Source: Pleomorphochaeta sp.
GTDB taxonomy: Bacteria; Spirochaetota; Spirochaetia; Sphaerochaetales; Sphaerochaetaceae
Direction of reading: 5' to 3'
Length of the DNA: 63,117 nt
Assembly (NCBI GenBank): GCA_028532815.1
Contig: JAQQAS010000066.1
Location: forward strand, 1-63,117
Position 1 is the stretch's first letter. The number at the start of each line of letters is the position of its first letter. A program made the position numbers and the translations under genes. Positions 34,350 to 43,846 of this stretch are shown piece after piece. The notes beneath the pieces were generated by a model. It made no database searches. It was not told where the DNA came from and worked only from the letters and a program-made list of their open reading frames with translations.

Positions 34350-35414
34350 TTATTTTAATTCTTCATCTTGGCAAACTGCAACTTTTCCACAAGCTCCACT
34401 AGCCATTAATGCATAAGCTTCATCTGCTTTTTCTAAAGGGAAACGGTGAGTAATTAAATCTTCAGGATGGATATTCCACCTAACAATTTTCTCAACTAAA
34501 TCTTCCATTTTCCATATACTTGTTACCCAAGAACCAATTAGAGTCTTTTGATCATGAAGCATGTCTTCACTTGGATTAAAGTGTACAGTTCCCCCTTCAC
34601 CGATCATGACAATTTTTCCCCATTTTCTTGTAGCTCTTATTGCTGTAGCTCTACCAGGATCACTTGCAGAACAGTCAAATGCTCTTTCAACACCATGTCC
34701 GCCTGTTGCAGCTTTAACTTGTTCTACATTATCAGGACCAGCTAAGAATGCTTCATCAACTAATCCTAGCTTCTTAGCTACTTCAATTCTAGCAGGTTGG
34801 GTTTCTATTCCAATTAGTTTATTAGCTCCCATTGCTTTACAAAGCATTAGACAAGCTAATCCAACTGGACCAAGTCCTACAACTAATACAGCGTCATTTC
34901 CGGATACACCGGCTTTTTCAATGCCTTCGTAAACAGTTCCAAAACCACAAGCAACCTGAGCTCCATCACTATAGGAGAGACTATCTGGTAGGGCTACTAA
35001 ATCTTTCTCATCTGCTAGTAGGTATTCAGCCATTCCTCCATCTCGTTGCCAACCATATGCGGCTCGTTTTTCAGAAGTGCAACTAATCATGTATCCTTGT
35101 CTACATTCATGACAAACACCACAACCTGAGATATGATAAACAATAACTCTATCACCTTTCTTAAATCTTTTTAAACCAGGTCCTTCTTCAATAATTTGTC
35201 CGCAAGGTTCATGTCCAGCAATTACCCCTTGGTATCCTTCAGGACCTTTTCCTAAATGTTCTCTATAAATACATCTGATATCACTACCACAGATAGTAGA
35301 AGATTTCATTCTAAGTAATACTTGACCATGACCTGGTGTTGGTATTTCATATTGATCAAATGAAACACTACTATTGCCTGGTAATGTTGCTCCTAACATT
35401 GTTTTCTTTTCCAT
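34350..35414 (-). CDS. Zinc-dependent medium-chain alcohol dehydrogenase
   Basis: A 354-residue MDR-family dehydrogenase. Catalytic zinc ligands are Cys42 (STICGSD) and His67-Glu68 (AGHEPCG); structural zinc cysteines are in GCGVCHECRQGYMISC; the NAD(P)-binding motif is VVGLGPVGLA. It oxidises a polyol or alcohol to the ketone or aldehyde, or reduces in reverse. AGGAGG precedes the ATG, and it follows the aldo/keto reductase gene by 20 bases, so the two are an operon under the divergent XylR-like regulator. Confidence 0.9.
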   Translation of the reverse strand: MEKKTMLGATLPGNSSVSFDQYEIPTPGHGQVLLRMKSSTICGSDIRCIYREHLGKGPEGYQGVIAGHEPCGQIIEEGPGLKRFKKGDRVIVYHISGCGVCHECRQGYMISCTSEKRAAYGWQRDGGMAEYLLADEKDLVALPDSLSYSDGAQVACGFGTVYEGIEKAGVSGNDAVLVVGLGPVGLACLMLCKAMGANKLIGIETQPARIEVAKKLGLVDEAFLAGPDNVEQVKAATGGHGVERAFDCSASDPGRATAIRATRKWGKIVMIGEGGTVHFNPSEDMLHDQKTLIGSWVTSIWKMEDLVEKIVRWNIHPEDLITHRFPLEKADEAYALMASGACGKVAVCQDEELK

Positions 35415-35434
35415 AATAATATCCTCCTATGGTT

Positions 35435-36439
35435 TTAACTTACAATAAATCCTTTTTCATCCCATAAATCATGCCAATCTTTTGCACCTTCCCACAAAAA
35501 TACATGACCTTTTATAAGACGACAGTTTTTATCTATTTTATTTAATTTTTTTAGTTCTGCTTCACTAAGTGGGTCTTCACACACACTTTTTAAATTTGAA
35601 ATAATATTTTTTTCTTTAGTTGAAAAAGGAATAGGAATTACATTATTTGAATGAGCCCATTTTAAGCAAATTAGTGCTGGATGAGTATTATGAGCTTTTG
35701 CAATATCTAATACAACAGGATCTTCTAAATCAACTGTATCCGTACTTGTTTTATCTCGATCGGGTCTATTTGGAGATCCAAGAGGAGAAAAACCAATAAT
35801 TGTCATATTATTTTTAATTGCATAATCTCTAAGTTCTTTTTGCTGGAAATGAGGATGCATTTCCATTTCGATTACACTTGGCTTTATCTTACAATCTGGT
35901 AAAATCTTATTTAGCTTTGGAATTGTAACATTACTTACACCAATTTCTTTGACAAGTCCTTCTTGTTTTAACTTCTCAAATTCTCTCCATAAAATCATAA
36001 AGTCTTTATGGATATATGGTTTTGCATCTGGACTTCTAGAGCTAACATCACATCCTGGAGGATGATAATTTGGAAATGGCCAATGAACAAGATATAAATC
36101 TAAATAATCAAGGCCAAGATCTCTTAAACTTTTCATAAAAGATTGTCTAATATCTTCTTTTTTATGTTTGTCGTTCCATAATTTTGATGTAATCCAGAAT
36201 TCTTCTCTTGGTATTTTATTCTTGGTTAATTTACCATCCATTGCTTCTTTTAGAACAATACCAATTTCTTTTTCATTTCCATAAACACTAGCACAATCGA
36301 TGTGTCTATAGCCTGCTTTTATAGCAAGTCTAACACTTTCCATCATTTCTTTATTAGAAACATGGTCGGAGCCAAAAGTTCCAAACCCAATAGCGGGAAT
36401 TTTATTATTATTAATTGTTGTAAAATAAGGTACTTCCAT
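35435..36439 (-). CDS. Aldo/keto reductase
   Basis: A 334-residue AKR TIM barrel, NADPH-dependent. Catalytic tetrad: Asp in HIDCASVYGNE with Tyr (the YG of VYGNE), Lys in TSKLW and His in YLVHWPFP. The C-terminal cofactor site IPIPFSTKEKN is in the IPG(T/S)S position. It converts a sugar aldehyde or ketone to a polyol, and with the dehydrogenase gene downstream could form a sugar-to-ketose shuttle. GGAGG lies 6 bases before the ATG. First gene of its operon. Confidence 0.9.
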   Translation of the reverse strand: MEVPYFTTINNNKIPAIGFGTFGSDHVSNKEMMESVRLAIKAGYRHIDCASVYGNEKEIGIVLKEAMDGKLTKNKIPREEFWITSKLWNDKHKKEDIRQSFMKSLRDLGLDYLDLYLVHWPFPNYHPPGCDVSSRSPDAKPYIHKDFMILWREFEKLKQEGLVKEIGVSNVTIPKLNKILPDCKIKPSVIEMEMHPHFQQKELRDYAIKNNMTIIGFSPLGSPNRPDRDKTSTDTVDLEDPVVLDIAKAHNTHPALICLKWAHSNNVIPIPFSTKEKNIISNLKSVCEDPLSEAELKKLNKIDKNCRLIKGHVFLWEGAKDWHDLWDEKGFIVS

Positions 36440-36504
36440 AAAACCTCCTATCTTTATATTGATATCTTATTATGAATATAAATATTAACAATGCTTAAAA
36501 AGCG

Positions 36505-36522
36505 AAAATAAAGTACTATTTT
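36505..36522 (+). promoter_or_regulatory. Candidate XylR-type operator dyad
   Basis: AAAATA (36505-36510) and TATTTT (36517-36522) are inverted repeats with a 6-base centre, in the divergent spacer just upstream of the extended -10 at 36533. Suggestive only; many AT-rich dyads arise by chance here. Confidence 0.3.
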
Positions 36523-36532
36523 GCGTAATATA

Positions 36533-36541
36533 TGCTATAAT
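36533..36541 (+). promoter_or_regulatory. Extended -10 promoter giving a leaderless mRNA
   Basis: TGCTATAAT at 36533-36541 is a perfect extended -10 (TGnTATAAT). Only five bases separate it from the ATG at 36547, and no Shine-Dalgarno exists, so transcription should start at or within the start codon. Confidence 0.6.
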
Positions 36542-36546
36542 TAAGT

Positions 36547-37674
36547 ATGAAAAAAATTGGATTAAAACTAACATTTCAAGACCATTATGATAATAGTGTA
36601 GCTAAAGGGGTATTAAAGTATTCAAAGAATAAAATTGATTGGGAAATAAATGGTGCTGGTCATTGGTTTTTTGAAGATACAAAATACATTGATGCATTAA
36701 TAGCAAGAATAGAAACTGTAGAAGAAAAAGAAATGTATGAAAAACTAAATATACCTGTTGTTGATATTGCAGGAGCTTATTTTTCAAATAAGATTTCTAC
36801 AGTAAGAAATGATGATTGGGATACTGGGGGTAGATGTGGTAAGTATTTCTATAACTTAGGAGTAAGAAATTTTGCTATGTGTTTAGTCTCAAATACTAAT
36901 TGGTCTAGAGAGCGAATGCTTGGTTTTAGCAGTAGTTTAAATATTAATTTTGAAAAATTAAATTGTTTTAGCCGACCTCTTAATTGGTGGAAAGATATTT
37001 ATAATCATAATGATGTTGATTTCCAAAATTGGTTGAAATCATTACCTCATCATACTGGATTATTTTGTTGTAATGATTTATCAGCCATGAAGGTTGCAAA
37101 TACTCTTAGGGTTTTATCAATAAATGTTCCTTCAGATATTATTATTTTAGGTGTAGATAATGAAGAACTTTTGTGTATGCTCTCAAAACCAACTTTATCA
37201 AGTATGGCACTTCAGTTAGAGAAAATTGGGTATACTGCTGCTAAAGTATTAGATGCGTTAATCGAAGATGAAAATAAAAAAATAGTTTATAGAATACCTC
37301 CTTTGGATGTAGTTGAGAGAGAATCTACTACCTTACTTTTTGATGGAGATATTTTTGTAACTCAAGCTATTTTATTTATAAAAAAAAATATAGGTACTAG
37401 TTTTAGTGTAAATGATATTGTTAATCAAATTGGTTGTAGTAGAAGAACTTTGGAAATAAGATTTAGAAAGATATTTAATACAAGTATTCATTCTTTTATA
37501 GTTGAAGAAAAGTTGCAAAAAGCTAGAGAGTTATTAGTTAGATCTAATCTTCAAATAAAAGAAATTTCTAGTGAATGTGGATTTGGATCTCTTCAGAGAT
37601 TTCATGCTTCTTTTATTAAGAAATATGGAATAAGTCCTAACAAGTATAGAGCTTTGAATTCAATAAATGAGTAA
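36547..37674 (+). CDS. XylR-like regulator: LacI-type sensor plus AraC output domain
   Basis: A 375-residue regulator with the E. coli XylR architecture. Residues 1-265 form a periplasmic-binding-protein-like sensor (ILGVDNEELLCMLSKPTLSSM is typical near 200-220). Residues 270-372 form an AraC double helix-turn-helix (FSVNDIVNQIGCSRRTLEIR and QIKEISSECGFGSLQRFHASF). The ATG has no Shine-Dalgarno and follows a -10 box directly. It diverges from the reductase/dehydrogenase operon and very likely controls it in response to a sugar. Confidence 0.88.
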   Translation: MKKIGLKLTFQDHYDNSVAKGVLKYSKNKIDWEINGAGHWFFEDTKYIDALIARIETVEEKEMYEKLNIPVVDIAGAYFSNKISTVRNDDWDTGGRCGKYFYNLGVRNFAMCLVSNTNWSRERMLGFSSSLNINFEKLNCFSRPLNWWKDIYNHNDVDFQNWLKSLPHHTGLFCCNDLSAMKVANTLRVLSINVPSDIIILGVDNEELLCMLSKPTLSSMALQLEKIGYTAAKVLDALIEDENKKIVYRIPPLDVVERESTTLLFDGDIFVTQAILFIKKNIGTSFSVNDIVNQIGCSRRTLEIRFRKIFNTSIHSFIVEEKLQKARELLVRSNLQIKEISSECGFGSLQRFHASFIKKYGISPNKYRALNSINE

Positions 37675-37765
37675 GAGGGTTTTGAATTATTTATTTCTTA
37701 GATAGAACAAAATATTTTTACTAATTATTTTTCTGCTTAAAATTTATTTTTCCCATTTAATATAT

Positions 37766-37821
37766 AGATACCTTTTAGCCTGATTTATTGATTATTTAAT
37801 AAATATAGCAAAAAGGTATCT
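37766..37821. terminator. Bidirectional terminator between regulator and NCS2 genes
   Basis: AGATACCTTTT (37766-37776) and AAAAGGTATCT (37811-37821) form a perfect 11-bp stem. The 34-base loop is AT-rich and can fold further. T-rich sequence follows on both strands. It separates two convergent genes. Confidence 0.7.
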
Positions 37822-37853
37822 TTAATTTTAAGCAATAACTTTTAAATTAGTTA

Positions 37854-39203
37854 TTAAATACTCTTATCAATTTGTTTAAGTTCTTTTTTTTCACTTTCTT
37901 TTTCTGTTGGTAAAATGATGTTTAAAATAACTGCAGTAAGTGTAGCTAGAACTACAGGAGATTTTCCGAAAATCATTATAAACCAAGGTGGAAAACTAGC
38001 AATAGCACCACTTGCTTGGCTAATTCCAACTCCCAATGCTGCAGAAAGTCCAACAATTGATGAATTCCTATAATTCATTTTTTCACTAGTTACTAGTTTC
38101 ATTCCAGTCATAGCAATTGATGCAAATACTGATATTGTCGCTCCACCTAAAACACATTGAGGAATCGTAGTTAAAATTGCAGAGAATTTTGGTATTAATC
38201 CAGCTATTAGTAATATAGTAGCACTCATTCCTAAAGTAATTCTATTTATAACTTTAGTACTTGCTACAATACCTACATTTTGAGAATAGGTTGAAGTTGG
38301 AAGACCCCCAAAAAAAGCTCCTAATACATTTGATAAACCATATCCTATAATACCACCTTGTAGCTCTGAATTAGTAGGTTCTCTATCTAGCCCCCCAATA
38401 GTTGTTGCTGAAAAATCCCCAATAGCTTGAATAGCATTTATAGTAAAAAGAATGCCCAAAGCCATACAAGCTGATAGCTCAAATGAAATGCCAAAAGGTA
38501 AGAATTGTGGTAGTTGGAAGACTTTTGCAGTTGATACTGGAGTTAAATTAATCATACCAAAAGGTATTGCGACTATATAACCTACAACAATACCAATAAG
38601 AATTGAGGAGAGTTTTATCAGTCCTTTTCCAAAATGATTTAGTGTTGTTACAATGGTTAAAGTCAAAATTGCAATCGACCAATTTTGCCAACTTCCGTAA
38701 TTTGGACTCCCAACTCCTCCTGCCATGTAATTTATTGCTGTTGGATAAAGCGATAATCCAATTGTAAATACTACAGTCCCTGTAATCATTGGAGGGAAAA
38801 ATCTTCTAATTTTTCTAACAAAAACACCAACTATAGCGGCAATTATACCACCAACAATTTGTGCGCCAAAAATAGCACTTAAATCATATCCTTCAGCAAT
38901 AGCTAGCATACTTGAAAGATAAGCAAAACTAACCCCCATAATAACTGGCAATTTGGAACCAAAATATTTTCCTATTGGAAATAGTTGAATAAATGTTGCT
39001 ATTGAAGCTGTTATTAGTGCAGATTGAACTAATATTATTCCATGATTGTCAACTGACGATGTGACAGCCTGAGAAATAATTAAAGCAGGTGTTACACAAC
39101 CAACAATCATTGCTACTACATGCTGTAAAGCCATAGGAATTGATTTCCCTATGGATGGCATTCCATTGAGTTCAAAGATTGAACTTTTCTCTAAGTTAAA
39201 CAT
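37854..39203 (-). CDS. NCS2 nucleobase:cation symporter (uracil/xanthine permease)
   Basis: A 449-residue permease with about 14 helices, family NCS2/NAT. The family motif lies near FPPMITGTVVFTIGLSLYP and TTSTYSQNVG (the QN position of NAT). NCS2 proteins import xanthine, uric acid or uracil with H+ or Na+. Length and helix pattern are normal. AGGAG lies 6 bases before the ATG. I checked the 326-base leader for a purine riboswitch and found none; it contains only a small TGTTGAT/ATCAACA hairpin at 39314-39333. Confidence 0.9.
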   Translation of the reverse strand: MFNLEKSSIFELNGMPSIGKSIPMALQHVVAMIVGCVTPALIISQAVTSSVDNHGIILVQSALITASIATFIQLFPIGKYFGSKLPVIMGVSFAYLSSMLAIAEGYDLSAIFGAQIVGGIIAAIVGVFVRKIRRFFPPMITGTVVFTIGLSLYPTAINYMAGGVGSPNYGSWQNWSIAILTLTIVTTLNHFGKGLIKLSSILIGIVVGYIVAIPFGMINLTPVSTAKVFQLPQFLPFGISFELSACMALGILFTINAIQAIGDFSATTIGGLDREPTNSELQGGIIGYGLSNVLGAFFGGLPTSTYSQNVGIVASTKVINRITLGMSATILLIAGLIPKFSAILTTIPQCVLGGATISVFASIAMTGMKLVTSEKMNYRNSSIVGLSAALGVGISQASGAIASFPPWFIMIFGKSPVVLATLTAVILNIILPTEKESEKKELKQIDKSI

Positions 39204-39529
39204 AAATACTCCTGATATTTTATAATGAATTATGTTGCAATTTGTTGCAGTATAGTGGCATTAAAATGATTTGCCAATAAATTTCATTAAAAAAAACTTA
39301 GATATTTGGTATATGTTGATATATTAATCAACAAGAGTTTTTCTAATTAGGTTAAAAAATACTCTAAAAATAATGCTTTGATGGTAGATAGTTTTAAAAA
39401 AAAGCTAAGTTTTTCGATAAAAATATAAACAAAACATTAGTAAACTTAAAAATTAGAGATTATTATTCTTGCTAACAAAAATATATTATTTTATAATTAG
39501 GTAACAATTAAAAAAGAAAAGGGGAAAAA

Positions 39530-39973
39530 ATGAAAAAATCTATAATTCTTATTATAGTAGTATTTACTACTTTGTTTATTGGCTGTTCAACTTCAGATGA
39601 ACCTATTGATAATACCGAAGATTATCAATATTTAATAGCAAATATTGATGATAGTGTAGCAATAAAGGCTTATTTAGAGAAAGAGAAATCAAAAGGAACT
39701 GATATTGATGCTGAAATAATGAATGGAGATACAGTTTTAATGATTGCAGCACGCTATACTACTAATATTGAAGTATTAGAAGTAATAGTTTCGTATTTCC
39801 CTGATATAAATAAAATGAATTACCAAACAGATATGTCGGCTTTAGATTATTTAAGTCGCAGAGATAATGCTGAAGAACTTTATAAGTATTTGTTAGATGA
39901 ATCTGTCAAATATGAGATGAATAAAAAGGTCGATGGAATAAAGAACAATATAGTTAAGTCAATATTTGGTTAA
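39530..39973 (+). CDS. Small lipoprotein with ankyrin-like repeats
   Basis: A 147-residue lipoprotein. Signal peptide 1-19 ends in the lipobox LFIGC (Cys19). About residues 62-125 fit two degenerate ankyrin repeats (NGDTVLMIAARYTTNIEVLE..., then NYQTDMSALDYLSRRDNAEELYKYLL). A role in the cell envelope is likely but unknown. GGGG lies 7 bases before the ATG. A strong bidirectional terminator follows. Confidence 0.75.
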   Translation: MKKSIILIIVVFTTLFIGCSTSDEPIDNTEDYQYLIANIDDSVAIKAYLEKEKSKGTDIDAEIMNGDTVLMIAARYTTNIEVLEVIVSYFPDINKMNYQTDMSALDYLSRRDNAEELYKYLLDESVKYEMNKKVDGIKNNIVKSIFG

Positions 39974-40000
39974 TTTATCTTTATTGTTATTTTAAATTAG

Positions 40001-40037
40001 AAAAAGCTAGCTTCTATGTAATCAAGCTAGCTTTTTT
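40001..40037. terminator. Bidirectional terminator
   Basis: AAGCTAGCTT occurs at 40004-40013 and 40024-40033 (self-complementary, 10-bp stem, 10-base loop) with AAAA before and TTTTT after, so it can end transcription of the lipoprotein gene and of the convergent tRNA-dihydrouridine synthase gene. Confidence 0.85.
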
Positions 40038-40132
40038 TACATAAAGGAAAACCAAACTTCTTTGTTTACGGTTTTAAAACTTTGATTCTAAATATAGCAA
40101 TGATAAATAGCATTATTAAACTTGATATAACT

Positions 40133-41053
40133 TTATTTTAAAATCAAATCAACTGCTTTTTTATAGGATATTATATTTTGTGATTTTTGTATTTTCTTAA
40201 TTTCTTTTGTATTTTCTGGGAAATTAATTTTCCAAACTTTCCAATGATCTTTCATTTTATATAATAAACTTTTCTCTCCATAAAGAATATTTGAATATTG
40301 ATTATAAATAGAATCATGAAATTCTTTAAAAATTTCTAAACTTGAAGCTTGGCCTGTTTTAAATTCTTCAATTAAACCTGGATTTGCTATTAATCCTCTA
40401 CCAATCATTATTTTGTTTATAGAAGGGAAGTCTTTTACAAAATTCTTAATCTGAGATGCGGTACATAAATTACCATTATAACAAACTTCATTTTTAGATT
40501 CTTTAACAATATCTCTAAAAACATCTATATGAATTGGCCCTTTATAAAAATCATCTCTAACTCTAGGGTGTACTATTAACTCTTTTAAGGGATAATTATT
40601 AAAAAGGGGAAGAAGGGATTCCATTTCTTTAGGATCAGAAAAACCAATTCTTGTTTTAATTGATATTTCTTGAATCCTTTTGTTGAAAATTTCATCTAAG
40701 AAAGCTTTAAGAGCATCAATATCTTTTAATTGCCCAGATCCTCTTTTTTTACTTGTAACAGTTCCAGAAGGACAGCCTAAATTCAAATTTATTTCATTAT
40801 AACCTTCATTTTTTAATTTAGTGGCAACAATATTAAAAGTGCTAGGATTGTTGGTTAATAGTTGAGGAACAAGCTTAATGTCTTTATTGTTTTCTTTTTT
40901 TATATCTTTTTCAGATTTTGAAACAAGACAACCATCTACATTAGTATTTAGAAAAGGTGTAAAAAACTTATCTACACTTTTATAATAACTAGCATAAGTA
41001 TTTCTATAAATATAATTTGTAATTCCTTCTAAGGGAGCAAAGTAAAATAACAT
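40133..41053 (-). CDS. dus: tRNA-dihydrouridine synthase
   Basis: A 306-residue flavin enzyme of the Dus family that reduces specific uridines in the D-loop of tRNA. The start APLEGITNYIYRN and the core LNLGCPSGTVTSKKRGSGQL with the catalytic Cys are family hallmarks, followed by KTRIGF and IGRGLIANPGL (FMN binding). The start has no clear Shine-Dalgarno; a TATATT six bases upstream of the ATG could make it another leaderless transcript. It is at the short end of the Dus length range. Confidence 0.9.
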   Translation of the reverse strand: MLFYFAPLEGITNYIYRNTYASYYKSVDKFFTPFLNTNVDGCLVSKSEKDIKKENNKDIKLVPQLLTNNPSTFNIVATKLKNEGYNEINLNLGCPSGTVTSKKRGSGQLKDIDALKAFLDEIFNKRIQEISIKTRIGFSDPKEMESLLPLFNNYPLKELIVHPRVRDDFYKGPIHIDVFRDIVKESKNEVCYNGNLCTASQIKNFVKDFPSINKIMIGRGLIANPGLIEEFKTGQASSLEIFKEFHDSIYNQYSNILYGEKSLLYKMKDHWKVWKINFPENTKEIKKIQKSQNIISYKKAVDLILK

Positions 41054-41387
41054 GTGGGTAATATAGATTATTTAGTAACTTTTGTTTAGATGGTATCGTT
41101 TTATATTGTAATTTTTATATACAAATAATCATAATTTGGGATGTGAATTCTTTATAATAATATGAGTAAATTTAACTTAATCTGTTATCAGAAGAAAATC
41201 AAAAAACTTATATCACATAGATTGAAAAGTTATTTTTCTAGAGCCTTTGAAGGATAAGTATAACTCTATTTATTTCTAATAGATATATATAAAATCCTAA
41301 ATTACATAATTTTTGGAAAATATTTATTAGTAAATCTAATCTCCTTGAAAATATAAATATATCAAGGGGTTAGAGTTAATTTAGGTG
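41054..41387. other. Spacer with a stem-loop downstream of the ars operon
   Basis: No gene is visible. CTAATCTCCTTGA (41336-41348) and TCAAGGGGTTAG (41362-41373) form an imperfect stem-loop about 15 bases after the HesB-like stop codon; it is the probable terminator of the ars operon although the T-run is weak. Confidence 0.5.
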
Positions 41388-41660
41388 TTAACAGCACCCT
41401 GATGATGCTTCATCTAAGATAGCTAATTCTCCATCTTCTACTGCTATTGTTACAGTTTCAGCTCTTTGTTTAACATCTTCTTCCATCAATACTGAAATGC
41501 CATTGATAGAAGTTGGCTCGTTTCCTTCTTCTAACTTTGCCATATTGAATACAAGAGAAGTTCCACAACAAGATTGTTGTAACATAGCTTTTAAACAGTC
41601 ACAATTATTTGAAGCAAGTACTTCTTGAAGCATTGTTTTAGCATTATTTGTAATTTTCAT
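41388..41660 (-). CDS. HesB/IscA-like small cysteine-rich protein
   Basis: A 90-residue protein of the HesB/IscA-like type (Fe-S biogenesis fold), with cysteines in NNCDCLK, QSCCGTS and the C-terminal GCC. Genes of this kind are common at the end of ars operons in anaerobes, some as selenoproteins; here all are cysteine codons. It might bind As(III), Cu or Fe-S; the role is unknown. It follows arsA by 39 bases with AGAGG upstream of the ATG. Confidence 0.7.
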   Translation of the reverse strand: MKITNNAKTMLQEVLASNNCDCLKAMLQQSCCGTSLVFNMAKLEEGNEPTSINGISVLMEEDVKQRAETVTIAVEDGELAILDEASSGCC

Positions 41661-41699
41661 ATTTTATTGCCTCTAATTATTATTATTTTCTTTTTTCTA

Positions 41700-43445
41700 T
41701 TAAGATATTAAAGTTTCTAAATTTTCACCTTTAATTTCATCTGGTTGCCAAGCTATAACTGCAAAATTACCATTTGCGTGAGCATCAACTTTATTAATCC
41801 ATTCAATTTCATTGCTTGCTTTTGCTGATAGCATCTTATTAGTAGTTCTTGTTTGATATAAGGATGAGTTAATTATCCACCATTTATTGTTGATTTTAGC
41901 TCTTTTTAAGTCTTCTTCTAATCTTTTAGCTTCGTAAACAGGTGTAGCCTCAGGGAGAGTTACGATTATAACTTCTGTTTCATCAGCATTGTGAAGTCTA
42001 GGTAAAAGTTTTTTTGCTGATTCAGGGATATCACCTTTAGAGCGTTCAATTTCTTGATTATAGCTCTGTGTAGATTCTAAAAGTAGAAGCGTATGTCCTG
42101 TAGGAGCTGTATCTATTACAACAACTTCATTTTCTGCCTTTGCTACAATTTCAGCAAAGGCTCTAAATACAGCTATTTCTTGAGTACAAGGGGACCTTAA
42201 GTCCTCTTCAATATAAGCTACATCTTCAGCCGACATAGTTTTTCTAGCATTAGATAAAACTTCTTCTTGATACTTGTTTAATTCTGCACCCTCATCAATA
42301 TGACTCATTGTAATCCCATCGCTTTCAGAAATAACATATTTTAGATGAGCTGCTGGATCTGTTGTTGTAAGATGTACTTTTTTACCTTTTTGAGATAAGC
42401 CTAATGCTATAGCAGCAGCGATTGTTGTTTTTCCAACTCCACCTTTACCCATAGTAAAAATAACTTTTTTGTTACTATTTGAGAGATCTTCAATAATATC
42501 TTTAAGATTAGGAATTTTTTTTGCATTTATAATTTGATCTCTTTGTATTAAGTTATCTCTGGTTAAAAGTGATCTAACATTCTCAATTCCTGTAACATTG
42601 TATCCTCTTAGAGGAACCATATATGTAACAATTGATTTTAGTTTTTCTGGCATGGCAGAAAGGGCTAATTGCTGTTTCTCATATAACCTTTGTGAAATTT
42701 CATCATCATGAGATGTCATAATACCATTTATTATAAGCATCTGATTATCAACACCAATTTCAGAGAGTTCCATAGAGGCTCTTTGAGCTTCAATTAAAGG
42801 AGCGGTTTCTGGACGAGATACTAACACTAGAGTAGTTAGTGTCTTATCAGATAAAGTATCTACAGCTTTTTTGTAAACTTCTTTCTTACCTTCAAGCCCA
42901 GATAGCTGTCCTAAACAAGAGGCCCCGTGAGTGCTCTCACTTATAAAATTGTCCCAAGCTGAGGGTAGTTGTAACATTCTAAGAGTATGTCCTGTTGGGG
43001 CAGTATCAAAGATGATGTTATCATATTTACTTTGGATATCTTCGTCAGTAATGAATTTAGAAAATTCATTAAAAGCGGCTATTTCTACAGTACATGAACC
43101 TGAAAGCTGTTCTTCCATATTATTTAGTACAGCCTCTGGGAGTTTCCCTCTATATGGTGCAATTACTGATTCTTTGTATTCTTCTGTTGCTTTAACTGGA
43201 TCTAAATTTGCAACAACAAGGTTTTTAACTTCTTTAATAGAAATACCTTTATTATTTAGTTCAGTATTAAAAACATCTTGTAAATTAGATGCAGGATCTG
43301 TACTTATTAAAAGGACCTTCTTTCCACTATCTGCAAGGGTAACTGCTGTAGCACAGGCTGTTGAAGTTTTTCCAACGCCACCTTTGCCTGTATAAAACAT
43401 ATATTTAGTTAATTTAATCTTTTGTGGATTAAAGTTTTGTATCAT
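41700..43445 (-). CDS. arsA: ArsA arsenical pump-driving ATPase
   Basis: A 581-residue two-domain ATPase. P-loops are GKGGVGKTS near the N-terminus and GKGGVGKTT in the second half, and both signal regions DTAPTGHT are present. The As(III)-binding cysteines of E. coli ArsA are conserved in context: GSCTVEIA, GASCLGQLSG and SPCTQEIA. It powers arsenite efflux through the membrane protein and receives As(III) from ArsD. ATG at 43445 is preferred: GAGAGA is about 6 bases upstream; an alternative ATG eight codons earlier has no ribosome binding site. Confidence 0.95.
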   Translation of the reverse strand: MIQNFNPQKIKLTKYMFYTGKGGVGKTSTACATAVTLADSGKKVLLISTDPASNLQDVFNTELNNKGISIKEVKNLVVANLDPVKATEEYKESVIAPYRGKLPEAVLNNMEEQLSGSCTVEIAAFNEFSKFITDEDIQSKYDNIIFDTAPTGHTLRMLQLPSAWDNFISESTHGASCLGQLSGLEGKKEVYKKAVDTLSDKTLTTLVLVSRPETAPLIEAQRASMELSEIGVDNQMLIINGIMTSHDDEISQRLYEKQQLALSAMPEKLKSIVTYMVPLRGYNVTGIENVRSLLTRDNLIQRDQIINAKKIPNLKDIIEDLSNSNKKVIFTMGKGGVGKTTIAAAIALGLSQKGKKVHLTTTDPAAHLKYVISESDGITMSHIDEGAELNKYQEEVLSNARKTMSAEDVAYIEEDLRSPCTQEIAVFRAFAEIVAKAENEVVVIDTAPTGHTLLLLESTQSYNQEIERSKGDIPESAKKLLPRLHNADETEVIIVTLPEATPVYEAKRLEEDLKRAKINNKWWIINSSLYQTRTTNKMLSAKASNEIEWINKVDAHANGNFAVIAWQPDEIKGENLETLIS

Positions 43446-43484
43446 TATTATCTCTCTATGAAAATTCATTTTGTTTTTTGGTCT

Positions 43485-43826
43485 TTATTTATTACTATCA
43501 ATTTCTTCATCAATAAAATTAACAGGTAATTCTAGTAAGTTTGCAAGTTCTTCATTAGTAGGGTATCTGCCGGTGATTAGAACTTCTTCATCTACTAAAG
43601 TGAAGGGTAAGTTATCTACACCATCGTCATTTATCATTTTATTTACTGTTTGATTAGTCATAAATTTCATAGGGGAAGAAGTTAAATTATATCGATTAAC
43701 TACTATCCCTTTTTTCTTTAAAGCATTGACTACAGTAGATATTCTAAGTAGCTCAGGATCAACGCCTACACCGCAAAGTCCTGTTGGGCAACACATAGCT
43801 GCTTCATATATAGTTATCTTTTTCAT
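43485..43826 (-). CDS. arsD: ArsD arsenic metallochaperone
   Basis: A 113-residue thioredoxin-fold metallochaperone. The As(III)-binding vicinal cysteines are in MCCPTGLCG (residues 11-19; Cys12, Cys13 and Cys18). It transfers As(III) to ArsA, whose gene follows after about 40 bases, and it can also repress its operon. It lacks the C-terminal Cys pairs seen in some ArsD proteins. Confidence 0.93.
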   Translation of the reverse strand: MKKITIYEAAMCCPTGLCGVGVDPELLRISTVVNALKKKGIVVNRYNLTSSPMKFMTNQTVNKMINDDGVDNLPFTLVDEEVLITGRYPTNEELANLLELPVNFIDEEIDSNK

Positions 43827-43846
43827 ATAAAGTTGTAATCCTATAA

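Noticed and set aside
34561-34932. A 123-codon plus-strand frame opposite the alcohol dehydrogenase
   Set aside because: It mirrors the codon pattern of the real minus-strand gene and lacks a ribosome binding site.
39204-39529. Purine riboswitch before the nucleobase permease
   Set aside because: Neither the conserved stem P1 flanks nor the loop sequences of purine aptamers can be found on the minus strand.
42931-43395. A 154-codon open frame on the plus strand
   Set aside because: It lies wholly opposite arsA, whose ATPase motifs are intact, and has no ribosome binding site or recognisable protein features.
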